From: Monocercomonoides exilis
Taxonomy: Eukaryota > Preaxostyla > Oxymonadida > Polymastigidae
Assembly (NCBI GenBank): GCA_001643675.2
Contig: LSRY02000020.1
Coordinates: 501,001 to 565,000 of the forward strand
Direction of reading: 5' to 3'
DNA: 64,000 bases
The notes beneath the pieces are model-generated. The model searched no databases and was not told the DNA's origin. It saw only the letters and a program-made list of their open reading frames with translations. The translations under genes and the position numbers were made by a program. Shown here piece after piece: positions 24,399 to 36,378 of this stretch (positions within the stretch are counted from its first letter, which is position 1; the number at the start of each line of letters is the position of its first letter).

Positions 24399-25601
24399 AT
24401 GTCTTGGACAACTGGTTTTGATATAAATACTGTTAGCGAAATTCGCACTGACTCACGTGTATTTTTGGGCGTTGGTGCTATTAAGCAGATCGATTTTATT
24501 GTTGAAGAACTTAAGAAGCGAGGAGTGACTACGATCTTAGTTGTCTCCGGACGTTCTGCTTATCAGAAAACTGGTGCATGGGGATTTGTTCAGGCTGCAT
24601 TTGAAAAGCATGGAATGAAGCACGTATTATACAATAAGGTTTCCGCAAACCCTGAGACACACATGGTCGATGAAGCTGTTGCAATGGGAAAAGAAGCTGG
24701 TGCGAATGCAGTTCTTGCAATTGGAGGAGGAAGTCCTTTGGACGCAGGAAAAAGTGCAGCAATTTTGTTAGCAAATCCAGAAAAGAATTGCACACAACTG
24801 TTTAAATTTGAATTTGTCCCAGAAAAGGCAGTACCATTTGTTGCAATCAACTTGACCCATGGAACCGGAAGTGAAGGAAATAGATTTGCAGTTGTTACAA
24901 TTCCAGAAGAGAACTATAAACCAGCTATTGGATATGATTGCATTTATCCCATGTATTCAATTGATGACCCAGCTCTGATGGTGAGTTTGCCTCCTGACCA
25001 ATCTGTCTACGTTAGTGTCGATGCAGTGAATCATGTTACAGAGGCTGCAACATCAACTTGCTATAATCCACTTGCAGTGACATTAGGATGTGAAGTTGTT
25101 TCTTTGGTTGCAACATACTTACCAAAAGTTATGGCCAATCCTTCTGATCTTGAAGCTCGTTATTATTTGGCTTATGCTGCTCTTATTGCAGGTGTTGGAT
25201 TTGATAACGGATTGCTTCATTACACTCATGCACTTGAACATCCTTTGAGTGGATTGAAAAGCCAGGTTACTCATGGTCTTGGGTTAGCTGTTTTATTACC
25301 ATCTGTTATTAGAGAAATATATCCAGCAAGAGCTCAAATTCTCGCAAAACTTTATGCACCAATTGTTCCAGGATTAAAGGGAGAACCCTCGGAAGCAGAA
25401 GCTGCTGCTGAAGGAACATTGAAATGGCTTCATTCAATTGGTGTCAAAGAAAAATTGCACGATTTGGGATTCAAAAAGGAAGATGTTGAAAAGATGGTTG
25501 ATCTTGCATTTACAACACCAAGTCTTGCTGGTTTGCTTGGCTGTGCTCCAACAAAGGCAACAAGAGAAGTTGTTAAAAGAATTTACGAAACATCTTTTTA
25601 A
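24399..25601 (+). CDS. Iron-containing alcohol dehydrogenase (group III)
   Basis: Intron-free gene of 400 residues, the usual length for the family. It reduces aldehydes or oxidises alcohols with NAD(P)H in the cytosol and typically serves fermentation in anaerobic protists. The NAD-binding loop GGGSPLDAGK is at residues 109-118, and HGTGSEGNRFAV follows at 154-165. The divalent metal ligands fit Asp208 and His212 (VDAVNHVTEA), His277 or His281 (HALEHPLSG) and His292 (THGLGLAVLLP). Start is the first ATG, and the initial 25 residues are typical. The absence of introns beside six-exon and four-exon neighbours, and the bacterial look of the family, make acquisition by lateral transfer plausible. 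Substrate preference cannot be read from the sequence. Confidence 0.95.
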   Translation: MSWTTGFDINTVSEIRTDSRVFLGVGAIKQIDFIVEELKKRGVTTILVVSGRSAYQKTGAWGFVQAAFEKHGMKHVLYNKVSANPETHMVDEAVAMGKEAGANAVLAIGGGSPLDAGKSAAILLANPEKNCTQLFKFEFVPEKAVPFVAINLTHGTGSEGNRFAVVTIPEENYKPAIGYDCIYPMYSIDDPALMVSLPPDQSVYVSVDAVNHVTEAATSTCYNPLAVTLGCEVVSLVATYLPKVMANPSDLEARYYLAYAALIAGVGFDNGLLHYTHALEHPLSGLKSQVTHGLGLAVLLPSVIREIYPARAQILAKLYAPIVPGLKGEPSEAEAAAEGTLKWLHSIGVKEKLHDLGFKKEDVEKMVDLAFTTPSLAGLLGCAPTKATREVVKRIYETSF

Positions 25602-26460
25602 GAGAAAAATATTTTTCGGAGTGCTAACATTCAAGAGTCTTGCATTAAACATATGAACGAATTGAACAATTGTTTAAAAGTTGTTGCTATATTTTATTTT
25701 CTCTGTATTCTTAATCATTCCAAAGATGTATTTATGTTTTATATTTTTAATTAATCAAATTATTTTAGATGTATTTATCACCATTTAATATTTAGCATAT
25801 GAAATTTCAAATTCTGTTTGTATATTTTTATAAATAAAATTGCCATCGGTTTAAGTGAAGCAAAGAAGCTTTTTTAAGCTGTTATTTCACCCGTTGGATG
25901 GGTGTTAATCCATGAAATTTCAATTTATAGACCTTCATCTTGAAATAGCATTTTATTTCAAGGAATATTACTAAATCAAGAATCAAAAATTGTTATTATT
26001 TTAGTTATTCTTGGTTTATAAATATCCTGTGTGATAATTATTGTTTGCATAAAATTGAAAGAGCTTACCAAATTTCAATACAGTCTCTCACCATTCATGT
26101 TAATTGACAAATGGAGGAAACAGTAATTCTAAAAAAATTTTTTGTTGTTTCAGAAAGGCCCATATGTGTATCTTTTTCAAAATGCATTAAGTATCATCAA
26201 CTTTTTGCATCTCTTCAATTGAATCAGAATTAACAGGATTCATTCCTAAATTTGACTTGCACTTCATTTCTTCCTTCTCATTTCTAAACGCTTCGGAAAC
26301 AAAAGTTTCATTAATTCGTTCCTTCTTCGAAGAATGCAAAATGAGAACAGTCAAAATTCCTTCAAGCGTTCGAATTGTAAAAACACTCAACTGTTAACAG
26401 ATTCCTATTTGTCACATTCGAACTTGATACAAAAGAAAAAAGGTTGCTGAGAAAAAGAAC
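25602..26460. other. AT-rich intergenic region upstream of a broken transposon
   Basis: This 859-bp region carries the 3' flank of the ADH gene and then the 5' flank of the pogo-like element. I did not find convincing terminal inverted repeats by eye. A short minus-strand frame at 26187-26390 lacks an ATG start and is not supported. Confidence 0.4.
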
Positions 26461-27312
26461 ATGTTGATGACCAGGAAACAAGAAAAACGAGTTATGGAAA
26501 TGCAGAAAATTTTGAGGGATAAAAGAAAGCAAATCACACCGAAAACGCTAAAAGCCGTTGTTGCGAAAGCTTGTCATAAAACGCCTTCTCACAATTTTCA
26601 ATCTTCATTCATAAAAAGGCATAGCGAAAAATTGATGGTCGCCTCTTCAAGCGTGAGAGACGAAAAAAGAATGAAAATTTCGGAACAAAGTATTATAACC
26701 TGGAAAAATTTCTTGACTCAATATGTGAATGGAAAATATTCATCCATGATCTTCTGTGCTGATGAATCAGGTTATCACGCGCATGAAGATACTAGAAAGA
26801 TGAGCCTTATGGTCGGAACAAATGAAAATCTTGAAATGAATCACACGCCTGTTGACAGAGGAGAAAAAAGGATTTCATTGCTCCACTGCATTTCACTTGA
26901 TGGAACTTTTGTTCCTCCTTGTTTTCTTGTGTAAAAAGCTTTCAATACAAGATTCCTTCAGTCTCCAAGCTATCAAATCGAAATTCATGGATGTGTGGAA
27001 ATCGGAAATACGTCTTATTTCACAAAGGAATTGTTTGAAAACTGGATTGAGAAAGTTTTCATTCCTCACATAAACATTAAAAGAATGATTTCACCAGACA
27101 AGCATGCACAGGCTGTGTTAATGCTTGATGGTTGCAGAATCCACCTGTCAGATAATATATTGACTCGACTTGCTAGTGAAAATATATTGCAATTGATTTT
27201 GCCTCCGAATACAACACGTTTGCTTTTATCATTGGATTTATTGTTTTTCTCACTTTGGATGCTCCAAATTCAACAGGTTATATCTTGTTCAACACATAAT
27301 TGTGTGGAGTAA
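26461..27312 (+). mobile_element. Decayed pogo/Tigger-like DDE transposase
   Basis: The first frame (26461-26934) has a CENP-B-type helix-turn-helix segment at residues 1-65 (KQITPKTLKAVVAKAC, FIKRHS) followed by the start of a DDE_1 catalytic domain with DESGYH. An in-frame TAA at 26932-26934 breaks it. The same frame then continues from 26935 to 27312 with YFTKELFENWIEKVFIPHIN, the second catalytic motif (LMLDGCRIHLSD) and LPPNTTRLLLSLDLLFF. The family normally reads PPNTT.LLQPLD at the last point, so key residues there have also changed. After that the homology fades. Transposases of this type mobilise a short DNA element flanked by terminal repeats and TA target sites. This copy is almost surely inactive. 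Confidence 0.8.
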
Positions 27313-28709
27313 CTTTTGTAAGTTGCAAAGAATGATATGTTGCAAATTTCTTCATCGATCAACAAATTTTCTGTTTTTTTAAAGAAAGTTGTCTTGTGAA
27401 AATTTTTCACAGAAGTCCTTCAAAAGTCCAAATCTTCAGAAAAGGCTTCGAAAAAAGTTGCATAAATTGTGAAAAAGGATAACAAATCATTATCGTTGTC
27501 AAACAAAAGAATAACAAGACAAACAAAAAGAGGTGAAATGGGGAATAATAAACATCGACAGAATGCTATTTCATTTTGGACTTTCGCAATAGACTATATG
27601 TTGTTAACAATTGAAATGTTGATGAATTTCTTTTCATTCAACAACTTTTGCACATTTCAGTGATTAATTTTGGAATCATAACTTTTTTCGGGGAGTTGAT
27701 TTTTCAAAAGTTGTTCGTCTTTGACTAGAAATATATCCTTTTAATGATGAATGTTTAACATTTCTTTAAAAAGCACATGTTTGAGATTTATTAATGACAT
27801 TTTTTTGCAGATGGTGTTGTCACTTTTTAACGTTCTCTAACAAAAATACAAAACAATATTTCAAACCAAATATTTTTATTGAAATAACATGATTTGAAAA
27901 TTATTACCAATTTCAAAACAATAAAAATCGCAATCCATTAAGAATTGGGATATATTCTTTCATCTCTGATATTGTTTTATGGAAATAGTTCTTTAATTGA
28001 AATATTCAAATATGAATTATTCATGTCAATGATAACAATAAATTCATTTTCCACATTCATAATTTTTTTTCAATTTCAACGATAATCTCCATTCAGGAAA
28101 AGAACTTTTTTTTGAAAATAATAAAGAAAGAGTTTTGTTTTAATTGAAGGTTGAGAATGAAAAAATAATTTCTTTAATTTGAAGCAACTTCATTGATTTA
28201 ATCAAAAAATGTTTGTTCAAAATCAGCATTAAATAATCAGCAATTTTTTAGTTATTATTTCTTAGAAAATTTTTGTTTTTGATCTCAGATTATTGTAAAT
28301 TTAATGTCAAAGCAAGAGTGTTAAAAAAAAAAATAAAAGCCATTTCATAATGACTATATTATTTCTCGTTCATCAAAGAAAAACAAACAAACAAACAAAA
28401 AAAAAAAAATAAAAATGCTGAGAGCTCTCTGGAATTACAAATAATTAAACTCATAAGCTATCAAAAAAATGAAACTTAAAAAACTTAAATTCAATTATGA
28501 TTGATAAAAATAAATTAATTGGCGCTTTCAAAGATAACACAATTAATAATTTTAATTTAACATATCATTTCATTAATAAATGATATGTCAAACGGGCATG
28601 AAATAATACATTGAATAGAAATTTATTAAATTAAAATATACCAAAATTCTAATATTTCACATCAATAAATCAACAAATAAAACAATATTAATTGTTTTCA
28701 CTTTATAAG
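27313..28709. other. Gene-poor AT-rich region
   Basis: Nearly 1.4 kb of AT-rich DNA lies between the dead transposon and the next gene. It holds simple-sequence stretches, including a short AAAC microsatellite at about 28380-28400 followed by an A run. A 64-codon frame at 27469-27663 shows no recognisable domain and may be transposon debris. I see no supported gene. Confidence 0.45.
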
Positions 28710-28988
28710 TTACACAGGAATACTAAATCTAAAAATGTTTTCAATTTTATAATAATTAATACAAACATTAATAAACACATACAATATCAGAAATATAACA
28801 ATTGCTGAAGTTATGCATATTAGAAATGAATACAGCCCAGAATCATCCACCACAAAGTTAAATGAGTTTGAAGGCTTCTTAAATCCTGTACCCTCAACCC
28901 CGAGAGCTACCAAAATTACAGCAATTAATGGTATCAATCCATAAATTATTAATATCCACGCCAAACAACAACCGCACTTTTTCTTCAT
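28710..28988 (-). CDS. Small hypothetical two-helix membrane protein
   Basis: A frame of 92 codons begins at ATG and ends at TAA. It has a cytosolic-looking MKKKCGCC start, one hydrophobic helix (residues 9-30, AWILIIYGLIPLIAVILVAL) and a second helix at about 53-75. A short soluble loop of about 20 residues lies between them. The Cys cluster next to the first helix could be palmitoylated. The start lies only 76 bp from the divergent thioredoxin-like gene, which supports a real 5' end. No family is recognised, and extra downstream exons cannot be excluded. Confidence 0.5.
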   Translation of the reverse strand: MKKKCGCCLAWILIIYGLIPLIAVILVALGVEGTGFKKPSNSFNFVVDDSGLYSFLICITSAIVIFLILYVFINVCINYYKIENIFRFSIPV

Positions 28989-29064
28989 CTTTGAAATTAT
29001 TTATGGTTTGTTCTCCCACTATATAAAATAAAAGAACCGTAATAACATTATTCAGAAATTATTT

Positions 29065-29938
29065 ATGTTATTTTTTGTTGTTGTGAACTTAATTGGCAAT
29101 ATTTTTCCACTTGAAGCCATAGAACTTAATCAAACTGGATTTAGGCACGAAGTTTTGAGATCAGATAAAACTTATTTTATCAGTTTGAATTCTATTTGAA
29201 AAAAGACTTGAAGACTTTAATTTTCAACTTTCAGTGTTTCATCGTTCTGATTGTCATGAGTGTGATAAAGCGGCTCCAGAAGTTGACAAACTAGCGGATC
29301 AGATGAAAACAATTGGAATTGGAGTGGGAAAAATCAGTCTTGACGAATATCCTCAGTTTTCCAAAGCTTACAAAGTGTATAGCACACCAACAATGATGCT
29401 GTTTCGACCACATAAAGAACAATTAACATACAAAGGAAGCAATCTTTTTGCTCCAATGAGCAAATGGATATTGGAGAATCAGCTTGGAGGGAGAGAAACT
29501 CCTCAGTTAAAAGATGATGAAAAAGTTGATCAATTTTTTTCTCAATCTGAAAAAAAACCAAGATTTTTGATGTTATCAGAAGAGAATATGATACCACCTC
29601 CTTTTAAAGAATTTTGCTTCAGGCAACGAAAAACTGTTAAGTGTGCTTTTGCTTGCCCAAAATATCCTCAATATCAAACTGTCATTCAAAAGTTAAAGGA
29701 CATTCAAAATGTTGATATTGCTTCATCGGACAACCCTGTCATTTATGCGATTCATACTCCAAGTGATAATGATAATGATAAAAAATTGAATATATCAATT
29801 TATAACGATGGAATGGTATTTAACTGGCTGACAGAATTTTATTACAAAATTGTCCCTTCAGCTAAACCAAAGGTGATAGCTCCAAATAATGATGAATCTT
29901 CTTCAACCGAGAATAATAATCAAAAGAATGATCTTTAA
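29065..29938 (+). CDS. Secreted or ER thioredoxin-like protein with a CHEC motif
   Basis: Two exons, 29065-29182 and 29235-29938, around a 52-bp intron (GTTTGA...TTTCAG) give 273 residues. An N-terminal signal peptide (MLFFVVVNLIGNIFPLEA) is followed by a thioredoxin fold. The splice rebuilds TYFIMFHRSDCHECDKAAPE, with CHEC in the place of CGHC of protein disulfide isomerases, and the cis-proline loop STPTMMLF follows. The remaining half looks like a second, inactive thioredoxin-like domain. The protein ends in an Asn-rich acidic tail with the last residues KNDL, loosely like ER retention signals. A disulfide exchange role in the secretory pathway is likely; retention is inferred. No transmembrane helix follows, so the product should be soluble. 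Confidence 0.8.
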
Positions 29939-30104
29939 TCTGGTTAAAGTTTTATTTTAATATTAATTTCATTTCAAGTGTGAACCCGAATCTTTTATTT
30001 TTGTGTTATTTGCGTGTTTATGTGTACTTAAAATTCGTTATGGATCAAAATTTCCATTTATTTTTATTCAAATTCACTGATTGGGTTTGTGGGGAGCTTC
30101 AGGC

Positions 30105-32497
30105 ATGATAATTGATCAATCACTGATCCATCATCAACTGCCAGGTATTGTGATTACATTTGCCGATATTTTATTTTATTATAATTGTTTTTTAAGTTGT
30201 ATTTGGATCAGGAAGTGGTCCAATTATATGTTTGTTTATTGCCTTTTTTGGATGTTTGCTATACGCAACATTTCAAGCTGGGCACATCCACAGGCAAGGA
30301 TTAAAACAAAATGGAGTTAGATTCGCGTTTTTTTTCACTATCGGATGTTACTTGGGAATTAATTCACTTTTGTTTATAACTCCTTTTCCTTGGGGAGTGT
30401 ATACATTCTTTATATTTGCTGACGGTCTTCCACGCTTTTTGTTAAATTTATCAATTCTTCTTTATTCATGGTGGCTTATGCAAACAATGTTGGAACAAAA
30501 AATAAAACTGAGATGGAATAATGCTATTCATTCAGTTGCCGTGATTGCTCTTTCAACTTTGCACATAATATCGTTGATTTTGCAGATAACAAATTCAGTT
30601 TGAGATTTATTGAGCTTTAATGATTAATAATTTTTAACTTCTTCCACAGCTGAAAAGCGAATCTGAGGATCGACAGTCAATTGGATCAAGACTTTCAACA
30701 ACCGCACTTCTAAGTACTCTATTATACGGAATAATAGCTGTAGCTATGATCATTGATTGCATGTTTTTGTTTAAAATGCTTAAAGACACAAAAGATCAAA
30801 CTATGAGAAGAATGGAATTACTGTTCATATTTGGAACAATTGGCGTATTAAGCATTTACCTAGTTCATATTATTTGGCTGATACTGATTATTTGTCGAAA
30901 AAATCGCTATTTTCAATTAACAGAAGAATTCGCAGGGAGCTGCACATCAATTTATAACGAAGACAGTGATTTTCGCTCCTCATGGTATTTGCACATATGA
31001 TAATTTTTAATAAGCTTAAATTTTGTTTTGCAATTGCGCTGCAAAAAAAAATTTTTTTAAATGCGACAGTTCAATATTCTCTTTTTTGTACATGTTTTCA
31101 GCTTTGTTTTTTGAAGTGCTACCGATTCTTGTTCTCTTGGCGTTCTATTCTTTTATTGACCAAGAAGCCACAGTCTCCCGAGAACAGTACGTGTCAATGA
31201 ACCCTCTTTTGAAAGGCCTTTCCAAAAGCAAAAGGAAGAAAAAAAACTCCTTCAGCTCGCGCAAGCACAGCCACTCGCACCGCCGCTCCACCCGCATCTT
31301 CGATCACATGTCGACTGTGCAGGCAGCAGCTGACCTTGTCGACCGCAGCCGTGTTTTGTACTCGCGGCGGATTTCTGTGGCGCAGGCAGCCGACGACAGC
31401 CGGCTCGACATCACCGTCAACGGGCGCCGCGGCACCATCCACCGCGTGTCTGTGTCGAAGGGGAGAGAGAGCATCGACGGCGGGCCGCGGACACTCGTCA
31501 TCAGACGCGTGGGCAGAGGCGGAGAACACAACCAGTACGTCTCCTCGTCCACACCGCTGGGGAAGCTGATGATGCTCCCCGAGCGCATGGCTCAGCCAGA
31601 GCTGGCACTGGAGGACAACGGCCTTTCCCCGTTTCACCATGTCACTCCTTCTGTTCCGGTGATCCCAACAATATCGTCTGCACAAGCAATGCCAGGCGAT
31701 GCAGCTAAAACTGCTCAAAACGCAACTGGAATAGAAAATCTGGCTGGGGCACAGAAAACACTTCACAGGCCTTCGATATCACCTTCTTCTTCTTCTTCTT
31801 CTTCTTCACTTTCACCTTCAGCTCCTTTTGCAGGACACACTTCACAGACAAATGCACCGACACTTCACATGAGCACCCAAGCAGTCAGACATCAAACAGG
31901 CCCATCACAAACCGACTCGTCAATGCAGAATGGACTGCAAGGGAGAGATTCAATCGTATGTCAATTTTTTATTCTATTTCTCTCATTTTGAAATAAATTA
32001 TTTATTTAAAAAAAATCAAATATTATAAAATGAAATAGAGTTTTGCTGGTACTTCATTCGACACAACCCGAAAAACATCCATTGATGACTTGATAAGAAA
32101 AAGGTGTGGATCCACCGACACACAACAATGGCGAGGGGCGCTTGAACACAACGGACTGCTCAACTTACCAGAAAACAGCGAAATCATTGTTGAAGCCATT
32201 GATGAGTCCGGACAGCCCTTTTACACGACGCTTGATGCACTGGAGCAGGATGGGGAGTACGAGTTCGAGTTCTATGACACCGAAGGAGAATACATTGGAG
32301 ACGACGGTTTTGTTCTGGAGACTGACGATTATGTGCCTGGAGACGAAGCTGCGAAACAACAAGGCGCATTCCAGGAGGAGGAGGAGTATGACGAATACGA
32401 GGAAGAAGGCGAAGAATATTATGAGGAATATGCAGAACAGGGTGTTGGAAATATTCTAGAAACCGCACAGCAAGAAAGGAATAGATTGAACAGTTAA
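30105..32497 (+). CDS. Polytopic (about seven-helix) membrane protein with long charged C-terminal tail
   Basis: Five exons, 30105-30144, 30212-30597, 30650-30984, 31070-31955 and 32039-32497, sum to 701 residues with consistent phases. An extra exon upstream is possible, as the Met chosen lies just before the first helix. Helices: GPIICLFIAFFGCLLYATF, a second in FFFTIGCYLGINSLLFI, then FIFADGLPRFLLNLSILLYS, AVIALSTLHIISLILQI, LLYGIIAVAMIIDCMFLF, FIFGTIGVLSIYLVHIIW and FLYMFSALFFEVLPILVLL. That arrangement resembles seven-helix THH1/TOM-type or GPCR-like proteins, without a decisive motif. The tail is basic, then Ser-rich, and finally strongly acidic and Tyr-rich (32330-32450). No ligand can be proposed. 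Confidence 0.7.
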
Positions 32498-32723
32498 TTA
32501 TGCTCAATTAATAATTGTGATTTAGCAATATTAACTGAATCATATTAGATTTTATTTTTATCTTATGAATTCAAATGATTAGTTGTTGTAAAGTTGTTAA
32601 TTATTATTTTATGTGTTATATGTTGATTTATTTTTATTATTTACATGAATTTTTGTATTTTTGTGAGATTATTAAAAGAAAACTACATATTATTTTATTT
32701 GTAAAGGGATAACATGATCTTAA

Positions 32724-35700
32724 ATGGATTTATTTGAAGAGAATCAGCTTGTAAAAGAAGAATGCTACAATTCTTCCATGAAAAACCATACACATTTACA
32801 AAATAGCATACCACCAAATGAATTTGAAATGGTTTAAAATATTTATTGTGACTGAAATATTTATGTTGTTATTTTTCTTTTTATTCATGTGTGCTATTTG
32901 TAAATGAATTTTTTAATTCAAAAATTCACTTTACAAATATGGCAAATGTGCTTCAATATAAAAACGTTGAATTTAATATTAAGTCTCCAATTTATTACAC
33001 AGCTAAAGATGAAAACAAATCTCAAAATTCTTTTAAAAGTGATTATGCAAAAGAGCAATCAAAAGTTGTTTCTGAAGTTTGATGTTATAATCAAATTTGA
33101 TTTTGCTATAACTTTTTGTTTTATTTCAGTCGAATTCCCGTCTTTCTGTGATAAGAAATTGCCTTGTGGGCTACTCTATCAGAAAGTTCGACCAAATTTT
33201 CTTTGAATTAGGATTTATTGAATTTTCATTTATTTAAAATTGTATTTTAAGGTCAAAGCAACACGAAATATATCGAGATTCTTCTTTTATAACAAAGCCT
33301 TCATTTGTATGTTTTTTCATTTACTATTTTTTTATTTATTTTATTTTCATTTTTTCAAGCATCTTACGCAACTTCCAATGAAATGTTACAAAGGAATCGA
33401 ATCAAAGAGAATAACATGCTGCTCTTTCTTCCATTATTCAGCAAAACATTCTATCGAACCTTCATATCTTCTCACAGGAGGAGATGAGATAAAACTTTGG
33501 TCAATATTCCACAACAACTGTTTAACAGCAAAAAATTATCAAAGCATGTAAATTTTAGTTTATTTTCAATATGTATAATTGAAATTCATTTCTTCTTCTT
33601 TTTTTCAATCATTGAACATAAATAGCGAAAACGCCAACTGGATGCACTTGTCTACAATGGCAGCATCAACCATTGAAATCGTCTGGTCTTTTCGTAGATC
33701 CATCAGAATCTCATCTATTTGCAGCTGGGTTTGGCGATGGGACAATATCATTGTATTCTTCGTCTTCCTCATGCCCTATTCTTAACATCCCCTTGAGCAT
33801 GCAATCACCGCCACTTAGCACATTTTGTGCTTCTGCTGATTCTCTTTCTCTTCAGTCATATCCGTCCTCTGAACGAATAGTACCCCTTTCATCTGTCATG
33901 TTCCATCCCATAATCAGATCGCTGCTGTTTGCAGTTGACTGCAGTGGAAGATGGGGAATGTGGGAAATCGAGCGAAAAGAGCGAATTGCGTGCTCTTCAC
34001 TCACCGAAGGCAACTTTTCATCGACTCCCCATTCTCCAAAGGCAATGTCAACTACATCATTTCTGTCTCCTCAATGCTCGTCGAACGCATACTCACCATT
34101 TTCTAACGCGATAAAGCCATTTCACAGTGTTGCTTCTTCTTCTTATTCACGATCTTTGGCTGGTGCAGAATGGGCTCCACATCCTTTGGCATTTCATACA
34201 GATGGATCTTTGATGGCTGTTGGGTTTGCACTTGCATTTTATTTACCAGCTTTTAGTGATTATATACATCGATACTTTCTTTATCATGATTTATATGTTT
34301 TCTTCATTTGGTTGATGAATACATTTGTAATGCTTTGTTTTATTCTTTTTATGAATTTTTATTTAAATTTTAATCAATTGAAATCAAACAGAGACAACAC
34401 AACAATTCGATTAATTGATTTGCGCACAGGAAAAGAGACATCAACACTCAAGAATTACAGCAGCTCTCCAATCAATTCAGCGTCATTTTGCGACTCTGCT
34501 TTCCAGTCAACGCCTGCAACCTCAAGGCAAACAAAATCTGAATATTCCACAATTTTTGATGCTGGATCACCTGAAAAGGATATGAAGACATTGAGATCTT
34601 CATCAGGCGTGCTGCCTTCTTCTGTGTCAAACTGCTTACCGTCATCGTCATTTCATAACTCGTTTTATTCGCTTGCTGCCTCTTCTTCAAAAGCGCTGTA
34701 TCTTTTTGATCTTCGCATGACAGAGCCTCTTGCCTTTGTCAATTCGTCTTCACTGGCTGCTCTTCACCACTCTTCCCAGATGTCTCCAATTTCTGGTTGC
34801 ACTTGGATGGTTTGATCATTCATTCTTCAGAATATTTTAAGACATTTTTTCTTTAATTGATTAAATCTTTTTCGATTTCAAAATAAAAATTTGCGTTTTT
34901 TTAAAATCCAATTTAGCCATCTTATGATTGTCTTGTCTCTGCATCTGGTTCTGATGTAACGATGTGGAACGGAAATTTGACATATCTTACTTCTACTCGT
35001 TCTCCAATTGACACATTTACTTCGAGTTCATTACCTTCTTCTTATTTTTCAAACACAAGATCTTCATCAGGCCTGTTTGAAAGTCAGTCATTAGAACAAA
35101 ATGAATTATTCACGAAATTCAGTTCACCATTGTCTTCGTCGTCTTCACTTTTTCAATATTCTTCAAGCCCTTTGTTTTATTCCTCTTCTCTTTCTACTTC
35201 ATTTCGCAATCCACATCACATTACTCAACCATCAATCACTTCAACGACAATCTCCACGCATCCATCTTTTGATTCAGACGGATATCTGCCATTTCACACT
35301 AATCAAACAATCACGCATCAACAAAACTTTCGCCCTCAAAGTATTCCATTTGGATACAGATTAGATGTTTCTTCTGGTATGCAATGCACATTTTCTTTTT
35401 TTCTTTTCTTTTTAATTAATCATATTCCAAAAATTTGAATATTTGATTCCACATGAAAATTAATTTGTAATCAATTAGATGCTGAATTCATTGCAGTCAT
35501 TGATGATGATGGTAATCTTTGCGTGTTTTCGACGAATGACAGTCAGCATTCGACAAGTACAGATGCCAATTTTCAGGGAGTCAGATTGCTTGAAGACAGA
35601 GAGATACGCAAACATAACATTCCGTTTGATTCGAAAAGAGAGAAAATGGTCTTTATTGACATGGCATGGGGCGGGAAAAAAGCAATGAAAATTTGTGATT

Positions 35701-35915
35701 ATCTTGATGAAGATGATGATGACAATGACCAAGAAGAAGAAAATGAAGACGATGATGAAATTGACGAAAATGAAGTTGAAGGAAAAAGCGAAAGCGCTTC
35801 AGAGGGAAAATATGTTGATTTTTACACAAAGCCTATTGCGCCATTTGAACCATTTTTGATAGAATCAAGTGGATGTGATCGTCGAATGAAAATGAGGATG
35901 GACGATGAATGTTGA
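32724..35915 (+). CDS. Seven-bladed WD40 repeat protein with acidic C-terminus
   Basis: Nine exons were rebuilt: 32724-32831, 32984-33076, 33130-33185, 33252-33306, 33360-33519, 33626-34223, 34392-34809, 34917-35376 and 35479-35915. They total 794 residues and every junction keeps phase. Seven blade-ending strands can be read in order: GGDEIKLWSI, GDGTISLYSS, CSGRWGMWEI, DNTTIRLIDLR, SSKALYLFDLR, GSDVTMWNG and DDGNLCVFST. They make one propeller, with Ser-rich insertions between blades 3, 4, 5 and 6. The first about 110 residues are polar without a known domain. An Asp/Glu stretch (35700-35790) precedes the end. WD40 propellers are protein-binding platforms. The specific complex is not recognisable, and the donors GTTTAA and GTTCGA in introns 1, 3 and 5 are the least certain. 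Confidence 0.72.
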
Positions 35916-36378
35916 CACACCATAGATTTTTTTTTAAAAAAAATCTTTAAAGCAACCAATTGACAACCACCATTGTTTAAAATGTATTGCTTTTCATATT
36001 GTTTCATTTTTTTTATCAAATTTTTATTTTTTTAAGAAAATAACGTTGTGAATATTTTTCGTGATAATTTTTGTGTTGTTGAAAGTTGTATGTTGTATTA
36101 AATATAAGCTTTGAAATGTAATTGACTTGTATGAACAAATCTGTATTATTTGTTGAATTATTATTTCATGTTTAGTCTCTTTAGTTTCTTTTGTTTCTTT
36201 CTTTTTTCATTTTCAATAATGGAAATAAATACGATTATGATGCCACAACATTTGGAATCAATGTGTAAAACGGCTATCTAACGATAACACAATACTTAAA
36301 ATAAGATAAAAACAAATGTCAACAAAAAATCATTGTAAACACGAATCGATAACATAAAAGATAAAGTTATAAATAAAA
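35916..36378. other. Convergent intergenic region
   Basis: 463 bp of AT-rich DNA separate the 3' ends of the WD40 gene and the DHHC gene. No gene or notable repeat is seen. Confidence 0.5.

Noticed and set aside
26187-26390. 67-codon minus-strand frame next to the transposase
   Set aside because: No ATG start and no recognisable similarity.
26932-26934. TAA read as glutamine, as in some oxymonads with a changed code
   Set aside because: TAA, TAG and TGA each end intact conserved proteins here (for example TAA in ADH and RRP5, TAG in the glycosyltransferase, TGA in p24), and breaks in the remnants include TGA and TAG as well.
28375-28410. AAAC microsatellite as a possible regulatory array
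   Set aside because: Only a few units followed by a poly-A run; ordinary simple sequence.
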